Below the pieces are notes generated by a model. It was given only the letters and a program-made list of their open reading frames with translations. It had not been told where the DNA came from and ran no database searches. A program made the position numbers and the translations under genes. DNA of 64,000 bases. Origin: Burkholderia stabilis (GTDB taxonomy: Bacteria > Pseudomonadota > Gammaproteobacteria > Burkholderiales > Burkholderiaceae). Location: contig NZ_CP016442.1 of NCBI RefSeq assembly GCF_001742165.1, positions 1,240,001 through 1,304,000 of the forward strand, written 5' to 3'. Positions 45,744 to 56,114 of this stretch are shown piece by piece. Position 1 is the first letter of the stretch. Each line of letters begins with the position of its first letter.

Positions 45744-46943
45744 ATGTCCACTACGTCCACCGACCGTCCGACCGACGCCGCCTCGCCTCACTACTCGCGC
45801 AGCCTGCTGTTGCTGCTCGCGACGATCGCGGGCGTGTCGGTCGCGAACATCTACTACAACCAGCCGCTGCTCGACAGCTTCCGCTCGGCCTTTCCCGACG
45901 GCGCGTCGTGGATCGGCGCGGTGCCGACCGCCACGCAGCTCGGCTACGCGGCCGGCATGTTCCTGCTCGCGCCGCTCGGCGACCGCTTCGACCGCCGCGG
46001 GCTGATCCTGCTGCAGATCGCCGGCCTGTCGATCGCGCTGATCGTCGCGGCCGCCGCGCCGTCGCTGGCCGTGCTCGCCGTCGCGAGCCTCGCGATCGGC
46101 GTGCTCGCGACCATCGCGCAACAGGCGGTGCCGTTCGCCGCCGAAATCGCGCCGCCCGCCGAGCGCGGGCACGCGGTCGGCACCGTGATGAGCGGCCTGC
46201 TGCTCGGCATCCTGCTCGCACGCACGGCCGCCGGCTTCGTCGCCGAGTATTTCGGCTGGCGCGCGGTGTTCGGCGCGTCGGTCGCGGCGCTCGCCGCGCT
46301 CGCCGCCGTGATCGTGTTGCGGCTGCCGCGCAGCACGCCGACGTCGACGCTGCCGTACGGCAAGCTGCTCGGCTCGATGTGGCACCTGGCGGTCGAATTG
46401 CGCGGGCTGCGCGAGGCGTCGCTGACGGGCGCCGCGCTGTTCGCGGCGTTCAGCGCGTTCTGGCCGGTGCTCACGCTGCTGCTTGCCGGCGCGCCGTTCC
46501 ATCTCGGCCCGCAGGCGGCCGGCCTGTTCGGCATCGTCGGCGCGGCGGGCGCGCTCGCGGCGCCGTACGCAGGCCGCTTCGCGGACAAGCGCGGCCCGCG
46601 CGCGATCATCTCGCTCGCCATCGCGCTGCTTGCGCTGTCATTCGTGATTTTTGCGCTGTCGGGCTCGAGCCTCGTCGGGCTCGTGATCGGCGTGATCGTG
46701 CTGGACGTCGGCGTGCAGGCCGCGCAGATCTCCAACCAGTCGCGCATCTATGCGCTGAAGCCCGAGGCGCGCAGCCGCGTGAACACGGTGTACATGGTGT
46801 GCTATTTCATCGGCGGCGCACTGGGCTCGTCGGCCGGCGTCGCCGCATGGCATGCGTTCGGCTGGACCGGCATGTGCGCGACCGGGCTGCTATTCAGCGC
46901 GCTCGCGGGCTGGTCCCATCATCGCGGCGGCCGACGCGGCTGA
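45744..46943 (+). CDS. MFS transporter, YnfM-like
   Basis: 399 residues from ATG 45744, twelve membrane segments. GVSVANIYYNQPLLDSFR in helix 1 and TATQLGYAAGMFLLAPLGDR are characteristic of the YnfM/inner-membrane transport group in the DHA family. Substrate unknown. Convergent with the EamA gene (21-bp gap). An in-frame extension to 45639 has no membrane or family support. Confidence 0.85.
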   Translation: MSTTSTDRPTDAASPHYSRSLLLLLATIAGVSVANIYYNQPLLDSFRSAFPDGASWIGAVPTATQLGYAAGMFLLAPLGDRFDRRGLILLQIAGLSIALIVAAAAPSLAVLAVASLAIGVLATIAQQAVPFAAEIAPPAERGHAVGTVMSGLLLGILLARTAAGFVAEYFGWRAVFGASVAALAALAAVIVLRLPRSTPTSTLPYGKLLGSMWHLAVELRGLREASLTGAALFAAFSAFWPVLTLLLAGAPFHLGPQAAGLFGIVGAAGALAAPYAGRFADKRGPRAIISLAIALLALSFVIFALSGSSLVGLVIGVIVLDVGVQAAQISNQSRIYALKPEARSRVNTVYMVCYFIGGALGSSAGVAAWHAFGWTGMCATGLLFSALAGWSHHRGGRRG

Positions 46944-46964
46944 ACCCGGCCGGCCACGCCGGCG

Positions 46965-48143
46965 TCATGCGTCGGCGCGGGGCGCGGCCGGTTCGTCGGC
47001 AGGCGGCGGCGCGAACGCCGGAGCCGGATCGATGACCGCCGCCGGGTCCATCACGGCGGCCGGTACCGGTACCGCAAGCGGCACGGCGGAAGGCGCCAGG
47101 ATGGGCGCCGCGTCCGGCACCGCGATCTGATCGGGGGCGGATGCAACATCCGTCGCCGCCGCGGCTGCGGCCGTGGTGGCCGCCGCACTGGCCGCCGCCG
47201 CGCGTGCCGCGGGCCGGCGCGCCGGATCGAACACGAACGACAGCCCGACGCTGCCGAGGATCGCGACGGTCGCAACCACGGTCGCCATCGTCACCGGTTC
47301 GCCCAGCAGCAGCGCACCGAGCGCGACCGCGACGATCGGGTTCACGTACATGCAGCTGCTCGCGATGATCGGGCTCGTGTGGCGGATCAGGTAGCCGTAC
47401 GCGACATACGCGGCCATCGTGCAGAACACCATCAGATACAGAAACGCGAACACCGGCCCCACCATCACGTGTTCGATGCGTTCGCCGATCAGCCATGCGA
47501 CGAGCGTCGAAATCAGGCCGCCGAGGCCGATCTGCAGCGACGTCGACAGAAACAGGTCGGACGGCAGCTTGAGCCGCGTCGCGAGGTGCGCGCCGCCCGC
47601 CCAGAACAACGCGCCGGCCAGCACGCAGATCGTGCCGAGCGCCGAATTCCGGGCCGCTGCGCCGCCCGAATTCAGGATGACGATGCCGACCATCCCAAGC
47701 GCAACCGCCGTCCATTCGCCCTTGGTCACCGGCCGGCCGGCCACGGCCGCGATCACGGTCGCGAACAGCGGCACCGTGGCCACCATCACCGCGGCCGAAC
47801 CGCTGCTGACCGAGCTGATCCCCAGCGCGATCGTGCCCGACGACAGCGCGACGAGCATCGTGCCGACGATCCCCGCATTGCGGATCTCCAGCAGCGTCGG
47901 CCATTCGGGCTTGCGCCGCAGCGCGAAGATGAACAGGCCGATCCCGCCGAGCAGGTTGCGCAGCCCCGACAGCAGCAGCGGCGGGAACGACTGCAGCGCG
48001 AAATGCAGGCCGCTGTAGGTCGAGCCCCACACGAAATAGATGAACACGAGCGCCAGCGCGACGCGGCCGCTGCGGCTTTGCGGCAGGCGGATCCGGAACG
48101 ACAGGCGGGAGAAGAAATCGAGGAGACGGTCGAGCGGGGTCAT
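46965..48143 (-). CDS. EamA-family (DMT) transporter with Ala/Pro-rich C-terminal tail
   Basis: 392 residues from MTPLDRLLDFFSRL (ATG 48143). Ten membrane segments in two EamA repeats (YFVWGSTYSGLHFALQSFPP; LSSGTIALGISSVSSGSAAV; CMYVNPIVAVALGALLLGEP). DMT exporters release amino acids or metabolites. After about residue 315 an unusual tail of some 75 residues, almost only Ala, Pro, Val and Asp, follows the last helix; most relatives end there. A minus-strand terminator lies about 160 bp upstream of the start, so the gene may have a leader or be separated from an upstream transcript. Confidence 0.83.
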   Translation of the reverse strand: MTPLDRLLDFFSRLSFRIRLPQSRSGRVALALVFIYFVWGSTYSGLHFALQSFPPLLLSGLRNLLGGIGLFIFALRRKPEWPTLLEIRNAGIVGTMLVALSSGTIALGISSVSSGSAAVMVATVPLFATVIAAVAGRPVTKGEWTAVALGMVGIVILNSGGAAARNSALGTICVLAGALFWAGGAHLATRLKLPSDLFLSTSLQIGLGGLISTLVAWLIGERIEHVMVGPVFAFLYLMVFCTMAAYVAYGYLIRHTSPIIASSCMYVNPIVAVALGALLLGEPVTMATVVATVAILGSVGLSFVFDPARRPAARAAAASAAATTAAAAAATDVASAPDQIAVPDAAPILAPSAVPLAVPVPAAVMDPAAVIDPAPAFAPPPADEPAAPRADA

Positions 48144-48303
48144 CGTGCGACCCGCCCGCACGTCGCGCCGCGTGCCCCGCTGAAAGACGCCGGCGATGCC
48201 GGCAAACGGTCCTGGCGGGACCGGGAAGGCAGAGCGAACGTGCGGAACGACATGGCAGTGCGAACGGCGACGAAAGAGAACCGGCAAGCGGCGGCAGAGG
48301 GAC
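48144..48303 (-). other. Leader region between terminator and EamA start
   Basis: 160 bp of GC-rich DNA between the minus-strand terminator and the EamA start codon. The reading frame stays open through it but has no signal-peptide or family support. Nothing else recognised. Confidence 0.4.
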
Positions 48304-48337
48304 AAAAAAACGTGCGCAACCGCTTTGGCTGCGCACG
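48304..48337 (-). terminator. Intrinsic terminator upstream of the EamA gene
   Basis: Eight-base stem CGTGCGCA / TGCGCACG (48311-48318 with 48330-48337) with a loop that can pair further; on the minus strand seven T follow. It sits before, not after, the EamA gene, implying an attenuated leader or a small RNA transcribed from about 48350-48500. Confidence 0.7.
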
Positions 48338-48614
48338 CTTGGCATTATGGCATCAAGGATTCGAAAGCATCGTCAGACCTGTCTGAAAGGATAAGGAATG
48401 ACGTTTCGGCGCGACATTTTCGGCCTGTGGGCGCGTGAAATCCGGGGCCGGATACCCGGTGCGCACGGGTTGCCTGCGGCACCGCGATCCGCCGCGATCG
48501 CGCCATCGGCCTGACGGCCAGTCATGCGCGCCACCCCGCGCTTCCCGCTTATCGTGACGATCGACATGCCCTCCCCGTGCGATCCATTGCACGCATTCGA
48601 CACTCACACCGCCC
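48338..48614. other. Intergenic DNA, possible small RNA on the minus strand
   Basis: 277 bp without a convincing protein gene. A minus-strand transcript ending at the terminator at 48304-48337 would begin here. I find no known RNA family signature. The right end leads into the toxin-antitoxin promoter. Confidence 0.3.
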
Positions 48615-48630
48615 ATACAATATTTTGTAT
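48615..48630. promoter_or_regulatory. Toxin-antitoxin operator/promoter palindrome
   Basis: ATACAATATTTTGTAT: perfect six-base arms around TATT, overlapping TACAAT and TATAAT (48628-48633) boxes that could be -10 elements. The position just before the toxin gene fits autorepression by the XRE antitoxin. Confidence 0.55.
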
Positions 48631-48978
48631 AATTCCAGCATTCTTCCGCCGAAGCCGGTCGTTTTCGTCGGCAGCGCGCTCGACGATCTTCGTGACTTTC
48701 CACTGCCTGCGCGACGCGAAGCCGGCCATCAGATCGATCAGGTGCAGCGCGGCCTGGCGCCTGACGACTGGAAGCCGATGCGCACGGTCGGCGTCGGCGT
48801 GCGGGAAATTCGCCTGCGCGATGCAAGCGGCGCGTTCCGGGTCGTCTACGTCGCGACCTTCGCCGCCGCCGTCTACGTGCTTCACTGCTTCAGGAAGCAA
48901 TCTGCGCGCACGAACAAGACCGATATCGACCTGGCCGCCCGGCGTTATCGCTCGCTGATGATGGAGTTGAAACGATGA
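48625..48978 (+). CDS. higB: HigB/RelE-family toxin (Gp49-like)
   Basis: Up to 117 residues; TTG 48625 is the nearest usable start in frame, but the conserved part begins at PKPVVFVGSALDDLRDFP and the true initiation codon is unclear because the likely promoter overlaps the TTG. Family motifs: ARREAGHQIDQVQRGL, DDWKPMRTVGVGVREIRLRD, FRVVYVATFAAAVYVLHCF. These toxins are ribosome-dependent mRNA interferases. The stop overlaps the antitoxin ATG by four bases, with toxin first as in higBA. It could belong to the related phage-derived RelE group. Confidence 0.75.
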   Translation: MYNSSILPPKPVVFVGSALDDLRDFPLPARREAGHQIDQVQRGLAPDDWKPMRTVGVGVREIRLRDASGAFRVVYVATFAAAVYVLHCFRKQSARTNKTDIDLAARRYRSLMMELKR

Positions 48979-49256
48979 CCAATCAACGTTACACGAACGT
49001 CTGGGACGCAATCGAGGGACAACCGGCCGAGGCCGAGAACATGAAGCTGCGCTCCGAGCTGATGATCGCGCTCAAGCAGCGCATCGCGCAGCTCGAACTC
49101 AGTCAGGCACAGGCGGCGCAACGGCTGGGCGTCACGCAACCGCGCGTCTCCGACCTGATGCGCGGCAAGATCAACCTGTTCGGGCTCGACGCGCTCGTGA
49201 ACATGGCGGCGGCCGTCGGCCTGCGCGTCGATCTGCAGGTGCGCGAATCCGCGTGA
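48975..49256 (+). CDS. higA: XRE-family antitoxin
   Basis: 93 residues from ATG 48975 (overlaps the toxin stop). A helix-turn-helix covers about residues 43-78 (LSQAQAAQRLGVTQPRVSDL), of the XRE/Cro type common to HigA antitoxins; the N-terminal 35 residues are acidic and probably bind the toxin. It should neutralise the toxin and repress the operon at the palindrome before it. Confidence 0.8.
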   Translation: MTNQRYTNVWDAIEGQPAEAENMKLRSELMIALKQRIAQLELSQAQAAQRLGVTQPRVSDLMRGKINLFGLDALVNMAAAVGLRVDLQVRESA

Positions 49257-49317
49257 CACGCGGCGCCTGACGTGCGGTGCGGCACGGCACGCGCTGCGAC
49301 GCCGCGCCATGCACCGC

Positions 49318-50106
49318 TCACGAACCGCCGAACCAGTTGTAGCCCTGGTCGACCCAGTAACCGCCCGGATACGTATCGGTCACGAAGATTTCCATGATGT
49401 GCTTCGGGTTCTTGTAGCCGAGCTTGGTCGGCATCCGCAGCTTCATCGGGAAACCGAATTCCGGCGGCAGGCGGTGGCCGTCGTACTCGAACGCGAGCAG
49501 CGTCTGCGGATGCAGCGCGGTCGGCATGTCGATGCTCTCGTAGTAGTCGTCCGCGCACTTGAAGCCAACGTACTTCGCCCGCGTATCGGCACCCGCGCGC
49601 GCGAGGAACGCGCCGAACGGCGTGCCGCCCCAGCGGCCGATCGCGCTCCACCCTTCCACGCAGATATGCCGCGTGATCTGCTCCGCATGCGGCAGCGCAT
49701 ACAGCTCGTCCAGCGTCCATACGCGCTTGCCCGTCACGCGGCCGGACAGCACGAGCCGGTACGTCGACGCATCGACGTGCGGCACGTCGTCGATCCCGTA
49801 GAACGCGTTGAACGGGAACGGCCGCGTGATGTCGGCCTCGGTATAGGTCGGCGCAAGCCGTTCGCCGCTGAACAGCCAGGCCTGCACGCGATCGTTCATG
49901 CGCGACACTTTCTCGAGGAACGTGTTGACCGATGCGTCGTCCTGCAGCGTGCAGCCGGTGAGCATCGTCAGGCCGCCGAGCGTCAGCACGCGCCGGTTGA
50001 AGAGCCGCCGCGACGGCATCTCGAGCTCGCGGCGCACGTCGAGTTCGAGCGACTTCCGGTCGAGCGACCAGCGCGGGCGGTCGCGCTTGGGTTCGGATTC
50101 CGACAT
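49318..50106 (-). CDS. Molybdopterin-dependent oxidoreductase, MsrP/YedY-like
   Basis: 262 residues from MSESEPKRDRPRWSLD. The N-terminal export region carries Arg pairs before a hydrophobic stretch (SRRLFNRRVLTLGGLTMLTGC), resembling a Tat signal with a lipobox Cys. The sulfite-oxidase-fold molybdopterin domain has the cofactor Cys in HICVEGWSAIGRWGG. Paired with a cytochrome b gene 29 bp upstream, as in MsrPQ-type systems that repair periplasmic methionine sulfoxide, but the partner is a b561-type rather than a classic MsrQ, so the substrate is open. Ends CWVDQ-like GGYWVDQGYNWFGGS. Confidence 0.82.
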   Translation of the reverse strand: MSESEPKRDRPRWSLDRKSLELDVRRELEMPSRRLFNRRVLTLGGLTMLTGCTLQDDASVNTFLEKVSRMNDRVQAWLFSGERLAPTYTEADITRPFPFNAFYGIDDVPHVDASTYRLVLSGRVTGKRVWTLDELYALPHAEQITRHICVEGWSAIGRWGGTPFGAFLARAGADTRAKYVGFKCADDYYESIDMPTALHPQTLLAFEYDGHRLPPEFGFPMKLRMPTKLGYKNPKHIMEIFVTDTYPGGYWVDQGYNWFGGS

Positions 50107-50135
50107 GATGATTTCCTTCGGCACCTTCGTGCCGT

Positions 50136-50768
50136 TCAACGGCCGCGAAACATCGCGAGCAGCGAGCGCGGCACCAGCAGCGCCATCGCGACATGCACGA
50201 CGAAGAATGCGACGAGCAGCGACATCGCCCAGAAATGCACGACGCGCGCGTTGTCATAACCGCCGAACAGTTCGCGCAGCAGCGGGAACTGCACCGATTT
50301 CCAGATCGCGAGCCCCGACAGCACGAGCACGGCGAGATCGACGATCGCGGCCAGGTACGCGGCGCGCTGCACCGCGTTGTAGACGCTCAGGTCGGCATGC
50401 GACAGCCGCCCGCCGAGCGCCGCGCGCACGTCGCGCCACACGGAGGCCGGCGTGACCGGCAGCATCTTGCGCACAAGGCGCCCGGTCGCAAGCGACATCG
50501 TCAGATAGAACAGCCCGTTGCCGACGAGCAGCCACATCGCCGCGAAATGCCATTGCAGCGCGCCGCCGAGCCAGCCGCCGATCGTGATGCCGTGAGGAAA
50601 CGTGAACGGCGGATAGATCGGCGACGCGTCGTAGATGCGCCAGCCGGACAGCGCCATCAGCACGGCCGCGAGCGCGTTGAGCCAGTGGCTCGCGCGCACC
50701 CAAAGCGGATGGATCGGGCGCGCGGGCGGCGTGGCGGCCGCGCGCCCGGTGACGGGAACGGTTTGCAT
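50136..50768 (-). CDS. Cytochrome b/b6-type membrane subunit
   Basis: 210 residues from MQTVPVTGRAAATPP. Four membrane segments with His residues suited to two b haems: HPLWVRASHWLNALAAVLMA, LQWHFAAMWLLVGNGLFYL, and RVVHFWAMSLLVAFFVVHVA. It would pass quinol electrons to the molybdopterin subunit encoded 29 bp downstream. Belongs to the Ni/Fe-hydrogenase-type b561 group. An upstream frame to 50834 is not supported; AGGAGGTG-like sequence lies some distance before the start (complement near 50785). Confidence 0.82.
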   Translation of the reverse strand: MQTVPVTGRAAATPPARPIHPLWVRASHWLNALAAVLMALSGWRIYDASPIYPPFTFPHGITIGGWLGGALQWHFAAMWLLVGNGLFYLTMSLATGRLVRKMLPVTPASVWRDVRAALGGRLSHADLSVYNAVQRAAYLAAIVDLAVLVLSGLAIWKSVQFPLLRELFGGYDNARVVHFWAMSLLVAFFVVHVAMALLVPRSLLAMFRGR

Positions 50769-50955
50769 GATGAAGACTCCCGAAAGGAGGTGACGGAGTG
50801 CGACACGGGGCCGTGGACCGGCCGGGCAACGCATGCGCCGGCGCGCGGCGTGGCGCGTAATGTGCGTGGTGCGCGCCCCGCGCGTCAGCCTGTGCCGCGT
50901 GCCGTTCCGGCATGCAGCGGCGGCACGCGCGTCGGCCGCACTCCGTCCGTTTCCG

Positions 50956-51222
50956 TCAGTTCGACGGGGCCATCTTGTCGCCCGACATCGGCTTGCCCAT
51001 CGAGTCGTGCGACATCGCGTCCTTTTTCATCGCGTCTTTCTTCATCGCGTGCTTCTTCATGCCGTCTTTCTTCATCGCGCCGTCCTTGGCCATCGCGTCG
51101 TGGCCCATTGCGTCCTTCGACATCGACGAGCCGCCATTCGACATTGCGTCGTTCTGCGCATACGCGCCCGTTGCGGCCAGGGCGAAACCGGCGACACAGG
51201 CTGCGATCAGTACTTTTTTCAT
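50956..51222 (-). CDS. Pentapeptide MXKDX-repeat protein
   Basis: 88 residues: signal peptide MKKVLIAACVAGFALAATGAYA, then a mature part built of repeats such as MSKDAMGHDAMAKDGAMKKD, rich in Met, Lys, Asp and His. This matches the pentapeptide MXKDX family common in Burkholderia. Met/His/Asp spacing suggests periplasmic metal binding, but no function is established. 187 bp upstream of the cytochrome/molybdoprotein pair on the same strand, so perhaps co-regulated. Confidence 0.85.
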   Translation of the reverse strand: MKKVLIAACVAGFALAATGAYAQNDAMSNGGSSMSKDAMGHDAMAKDGAMKKDGMKKHAMKKDAMKKDAMSHDSMGKPMSGDKMAPSN

Positions 51223-51496
51223 GACATCTCTCCGAAACATGGGTTTGAGGAGCCGAATAGACGGAGGACGTCGCGGGAAATGACAGCCGTTTCGAAAATA
51301 TTTTTGGAAGCTGCCGAAGATGCCGCAATGCTGCACCGCGCCGTCGTTGTCAGCCGGGCTGCAGGGCCGTGCGGCGGTGTCGTGGATCGCGGCCTGCGCG
51401 GCGGGTACGCCGTCGGCAATGCTGCAACTGCACCGCGGCAACCGATCTGCCACCGGTTGAAACCGCCGCCAAGCCAGTGTATCGTGTGCGCTGCTA
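51223..51496. other. Divergent intergenic region before the TPP riboswitch
   Basis: 274 bp holding the thiC promoter (plus strand) and the MXKDX gene promoter (minus strand, AGAGAT ribosome region at 51224-51229). No gene. No -35/-10 pair stands out. Confidence 0.45.
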
Positions 51497-53663
<2,167 letters not shown>

Positions 53664-53705
53664 GCGACGCGGCGATCCGCACCGGAAACGCCTTACGCTG
53701 CACGA

Positions 53706-53731
53706 AGCCCGCTTTCGAGCGGGCTTTTTTT
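53706..53731 (+). terminator. Terminator of thiC
   Basis: Stem AGCCCGCT / AGCGGGCT with a TTCG tetraloop and a seven-T run (53725-53731), 42 bp after the thiC stop. Confidence 0.9.
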
Positions 53732-53896
53732 ATGCATGTCGCGTGCCTGCCGGCGCACGGGAAACAAATGATTACGAAACCGCGTGAAGCTTAACAAGTG
53801 CTTACAGCAGCGTGGCGGGACGGCGCGTAGATTGGGTTTATGCGCGGCCGCCAGCCGGTCGTGCGCCCTCCGTTCACTACCACAAGGACAACGATC

Positions 53897-54109
53897 ATGA
53901 ATTCGATTCGGCGTATTGGGGTATGCGCGCTCCTCGTCGCGACGATGGCCAGCCTGTCGGCCTGCGATTCGATGTCGAGACGCCAGCGCGACACGGCGAT
54001 CGGCGCGGGTGTCGGCGGTGTCGCCGGCGCCGCGATCGGCGGCAGCGCGCTGTCGACGCTCGGCGGTGCCGCAGCCGGCGGCATCATCGGCAACCAGGTC
54101 GGCAAGTAA
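53897..54109 (+). CDS. Small glycine-zipper lipoprotein, OsmB-like
   Basis: 70 residues from ATG 53897. Signal peptide with lipobox LSAC (Cys near residue 22), then RRQRDTAIGAGVGGVAGAAI and GAAAGGIIGNQVGK, a glycine-zipper pattern as in OsmB and related envelope lipoproteins. Probably anchored in the outer membrane, stress-related by analogy. Followed by its own terminator. The in-frame start at 53840 would mask the signal peptide. Confidence 0.8.
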   Translation: MNSIRRIGVCALLVATMASLSACDSMSRRQRDTAIGAGVGGVAGAAIGGSALSTLGGAAAGGIIGNQVGK

Positions 54110-54161
54110 GCGCAGGCCGGCCGGGCGAGCGCACCCGGCACTGCAACTTTCCTCTGACCAG

Positions 54162-54193
54162 ACGGCGTTTCCGCGGTGCGGAAGCGCCGTTTT
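54162..54193 (+). terminator. Terminator of the OsmB-like gene
   Basis: Thirteen-base stem ACGGCGTTTCCGC / GCGGAAGCGCCGT with one T-G pair, loop GGT, then TTTT. 53 bp past the stop codon. Confidence 0.85.
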
Positions 54194-54320
54194 CGCATGC
54201 GCCGCCGCGAGATGCGCGCCTCGGCCCGGAAATGACCCGTTACCGTTTCGCACACCGTGTCATCGGCATGCGGCCTAAGCTTAAGCATCTGCCGATTGCC
54301 GGCTCCGCCGGAGAGACATC

Positions 54321-54569
54321 ATGAACAGGATCCTCGTCGCCACGGCGCTCGCCTGCACGACGCTCGCCGGCTGCTACTACCCTTACGGCTACTATCCCGG
54401 CGGTTATTACACGGCGGCGCCGGTACAGCCGGCGCCCGTGTACGTCGATCCGGGCCCCGCCTACTACTATCCGGCGCCCGCCTATGCGCCTGCGTGGGGC
54501 GGTTATTGGGGGCCGGCGCTGTCGCTCAATTTCGGCTTCGGCGGACGCGGCGGCTGGCGCCATCACTGA
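54321..54569 (+). CDS. Tyr/Pro/Gly-rich small lipoprotein
   Basis: 82 residues. Lipobox LAGC at about residues 15-18 (MNRILVATALACTTLAGC), then a low-complexity mature part dominated by Tyr, Pro and Gly (YYPYGYYPGGYYTAAP), ending GGRGGWRHH. GGAGAG lies upstream of the ATG. Similar short lipoproteins are common in beta-proteobacteria; function unknown. Stacked Tyr residues may interact with envelope polymers. Confidence 0.72.
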   Translation: MNRILVATALACTTLAGCYYPYGYYPGGYYTAAPVQPAPVYVDPGPAYYYPAPAYAPAWGGYWGPALSLNFGFGGRGGWRHH

Positions 54570-54629
54570 CCGGGCAACGCCGCCGGCCGGCACGCTTCAC
54601 GCGCGCCGGCGGCGAATCTACCGTTTCTT

Positions 54630-54655
54630 GTCGTTTCATCGAATCGTGAAACGAC
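54630..54655. promoter_or_regulatory. Inverted repeat before the DMT transporter gene
   Basis: Arms GTCGTTTCA and TGAAACGAC, perfect, flank TCGAATCG. They lie 55 bp before the GTG start; a TAAGAT box at 54672-54677 would place the repeat over the -35 region, as for a repressor site. Confidence 0.45.
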
Positions 54656-54709
54656 GGCGCGGTAACGCGGTGTAAGATCTTCCGCATCCCGTCCCTCGCC
54701 CTCACGATC

Positions 54710-55636
54710 GTGTCCCCCAAGAACGCCATACTGCTGACCGTGCTCGCTGCCCTGTGGGGCGCCTCGTTCCTGTTCATCCGGATCGGCGTCGTCGATTTCG
54801 GCGTCGCGCCGCTGATGGCGCTGCGCGTGGGCATCGGCGCGATCTTTCTCACCGGCTTCGCGCTGACGCGCTTCGCACCCGCCGATCTCGGCGCCCGGCT
54901 GCGCCGGCACGCGTGGCCGTTGTTCGTGGTCGGCGCGCTGAACTCGGGCATCCCGTTCTGCCTGTTCGCCTTTGCCGAACTGACGCTGTCGGCCGGCCTG
55001 ACGTCGGTGATCAACGCGACGACGCCGCTCTGGGGCGCGCTCGTGGCTTACCTGTGGCTGAAGGACAAGCTGTCGCTGCCGCGCGCGCTCGGCCTCGTGA
55101 TCGGGTTTGCCGGCGTGATCACGCTCGTATGGAACCAGATCGCGAACGCGCACGGTGACACGGGCGCCAGCGCGACCGCGCTCGCCGCCGCCGCGGCGCT
55201 CGGCGCGACGCTGCTGTACGGCATCGCGGCCAATTACACGAAGCGCAAGCTCAGCGGCGTCGATCCGCTCGTCAACGCGGCCGGCAGCATGATCGGCTCG
55301 ACCGTGCTGCTGCTGCCGTTCGCGATCGCCACGTGGCCGGCCGCGCCGGTCAGCACGCACGCATGGGGCGCCGTGCTCGGCCTCGGCATCGCATGCACGG
55401 GCATCGCGTACTTCATCTTCTTCTACCTGATCGCGCATATCGGCCCCGCCCGCGCAATTACCGTGACGTTCGTGATTCCGGTGTTCGGCCTGCTGTGGGG
55501 TGCGCTGTTCCTCGGCGAACACGTGTCGGCCGTAATGATCGAGGGCTGCGCGATCGTACTCGTCGGCACCGCGCTCGCGACCGGCGTCATCAAGCGGATT
55601 CCCGGTCTCCGGCCGCGCAGCGGCGAAGCGACCTGA
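54710..55636 (+). CDS. EamA-family DMT exporter
   Basis: 308 residues from GTG 54710. Ten membrane segments in two repeats: LTVLAALWGASFLFIRIGVV at the start, and YFIFFYLIAHIGPARAITVT in the second half. Belongs to the RhaT/YdcZ-type 10-TMS drug/metabolite exporters; cargo unknown. An inverted repeat sits at its promoter. No upstream ATG fits; the GTG gives the usual short N-terminus before helix 1. Confidence 0.83.
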   Translation: MSPKNAILLTVLAALWGASFLFIRIGVVDFGVAPLMALRVGIGAIFLTGFALTRFAPADLGARLRRHAWPLFVVGALNSGIPFCLFAFAELTLSAGLTSVINATTPLWGALVAYLWLKDKLSLPRALGLVIGFAGVITLVWNQIANAHGDTGASATALAAAAALGATLLYGIAANYTKRKLSGVDPLVNAAGSMIGSTVLLLPFAIATWPAAPVSTHAWGAVLGLGIACTGIAYFIFFYLIAHIGPARAITVTFVIPVFGLLWGALFLGEHVSAVMIEGCAIVLVGTALATGVIKRIPGLRPRSGEAT

Positions 55637-56114
55637 GGCATCACGCGCAGGTTCGGCCGCACGCGCCGCCTTGCGCCGTGCGGTGACGGCCGACGGGCCG
55701 GCGACGCCTGTTCGCGATCCGCACGTCGGCATTCGTCTGACGGCGACGCCCGCCCGCGGCGGGCTTTCCCGCACCATCACGCATGTCGTCCGGCCGCGAC
55801 GCCCGGCAATGTCATCGTCATGCCGCCCGGTCGTGATGTGCCGCCGCGACACCCTTCGCCGCGTGGCGGTCATGCGCGGCGCGCACTCGGGCCGCACCGG
55901 TCGCCGCTACGGCCAGCCAGGGCCGCAAACCGCGTACCGCGTGCGTCTGGAGTTTCCCTGATACGCGCGCAGCCGCATTCCCGTTACACTTCGAACACTT
56001 ATCCGCACAAGGCGGTCACGATGCCCTACGTTCTTTCGCGCCCGCCTGCGCGTGCGACTGCTTCAGCGTGGTGGCGCGCCGCCGCCCCGCCGCTCGCCCC
56101 CGGGCACCGTTGAC
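55637..56114. other. Intergenic region with weak terminator
   Basis: 478 bp of GC-rich DNA. Open frames here lack similarity and ribosome sites. GCCCGC/GCGGGC (55748-55764) followed by TTT may end the DMT gene. The last 100 bp should hold the EAL gene promoter; nothing clear seen. Confidence 0.45.

Noticed and set aside
55671..55961. Short Arg-rich open frame between the DMT and EAL genes
   Set aside because: No ribosome site, no recognisable family and composition typical of chance frames in GC-rich DNA.
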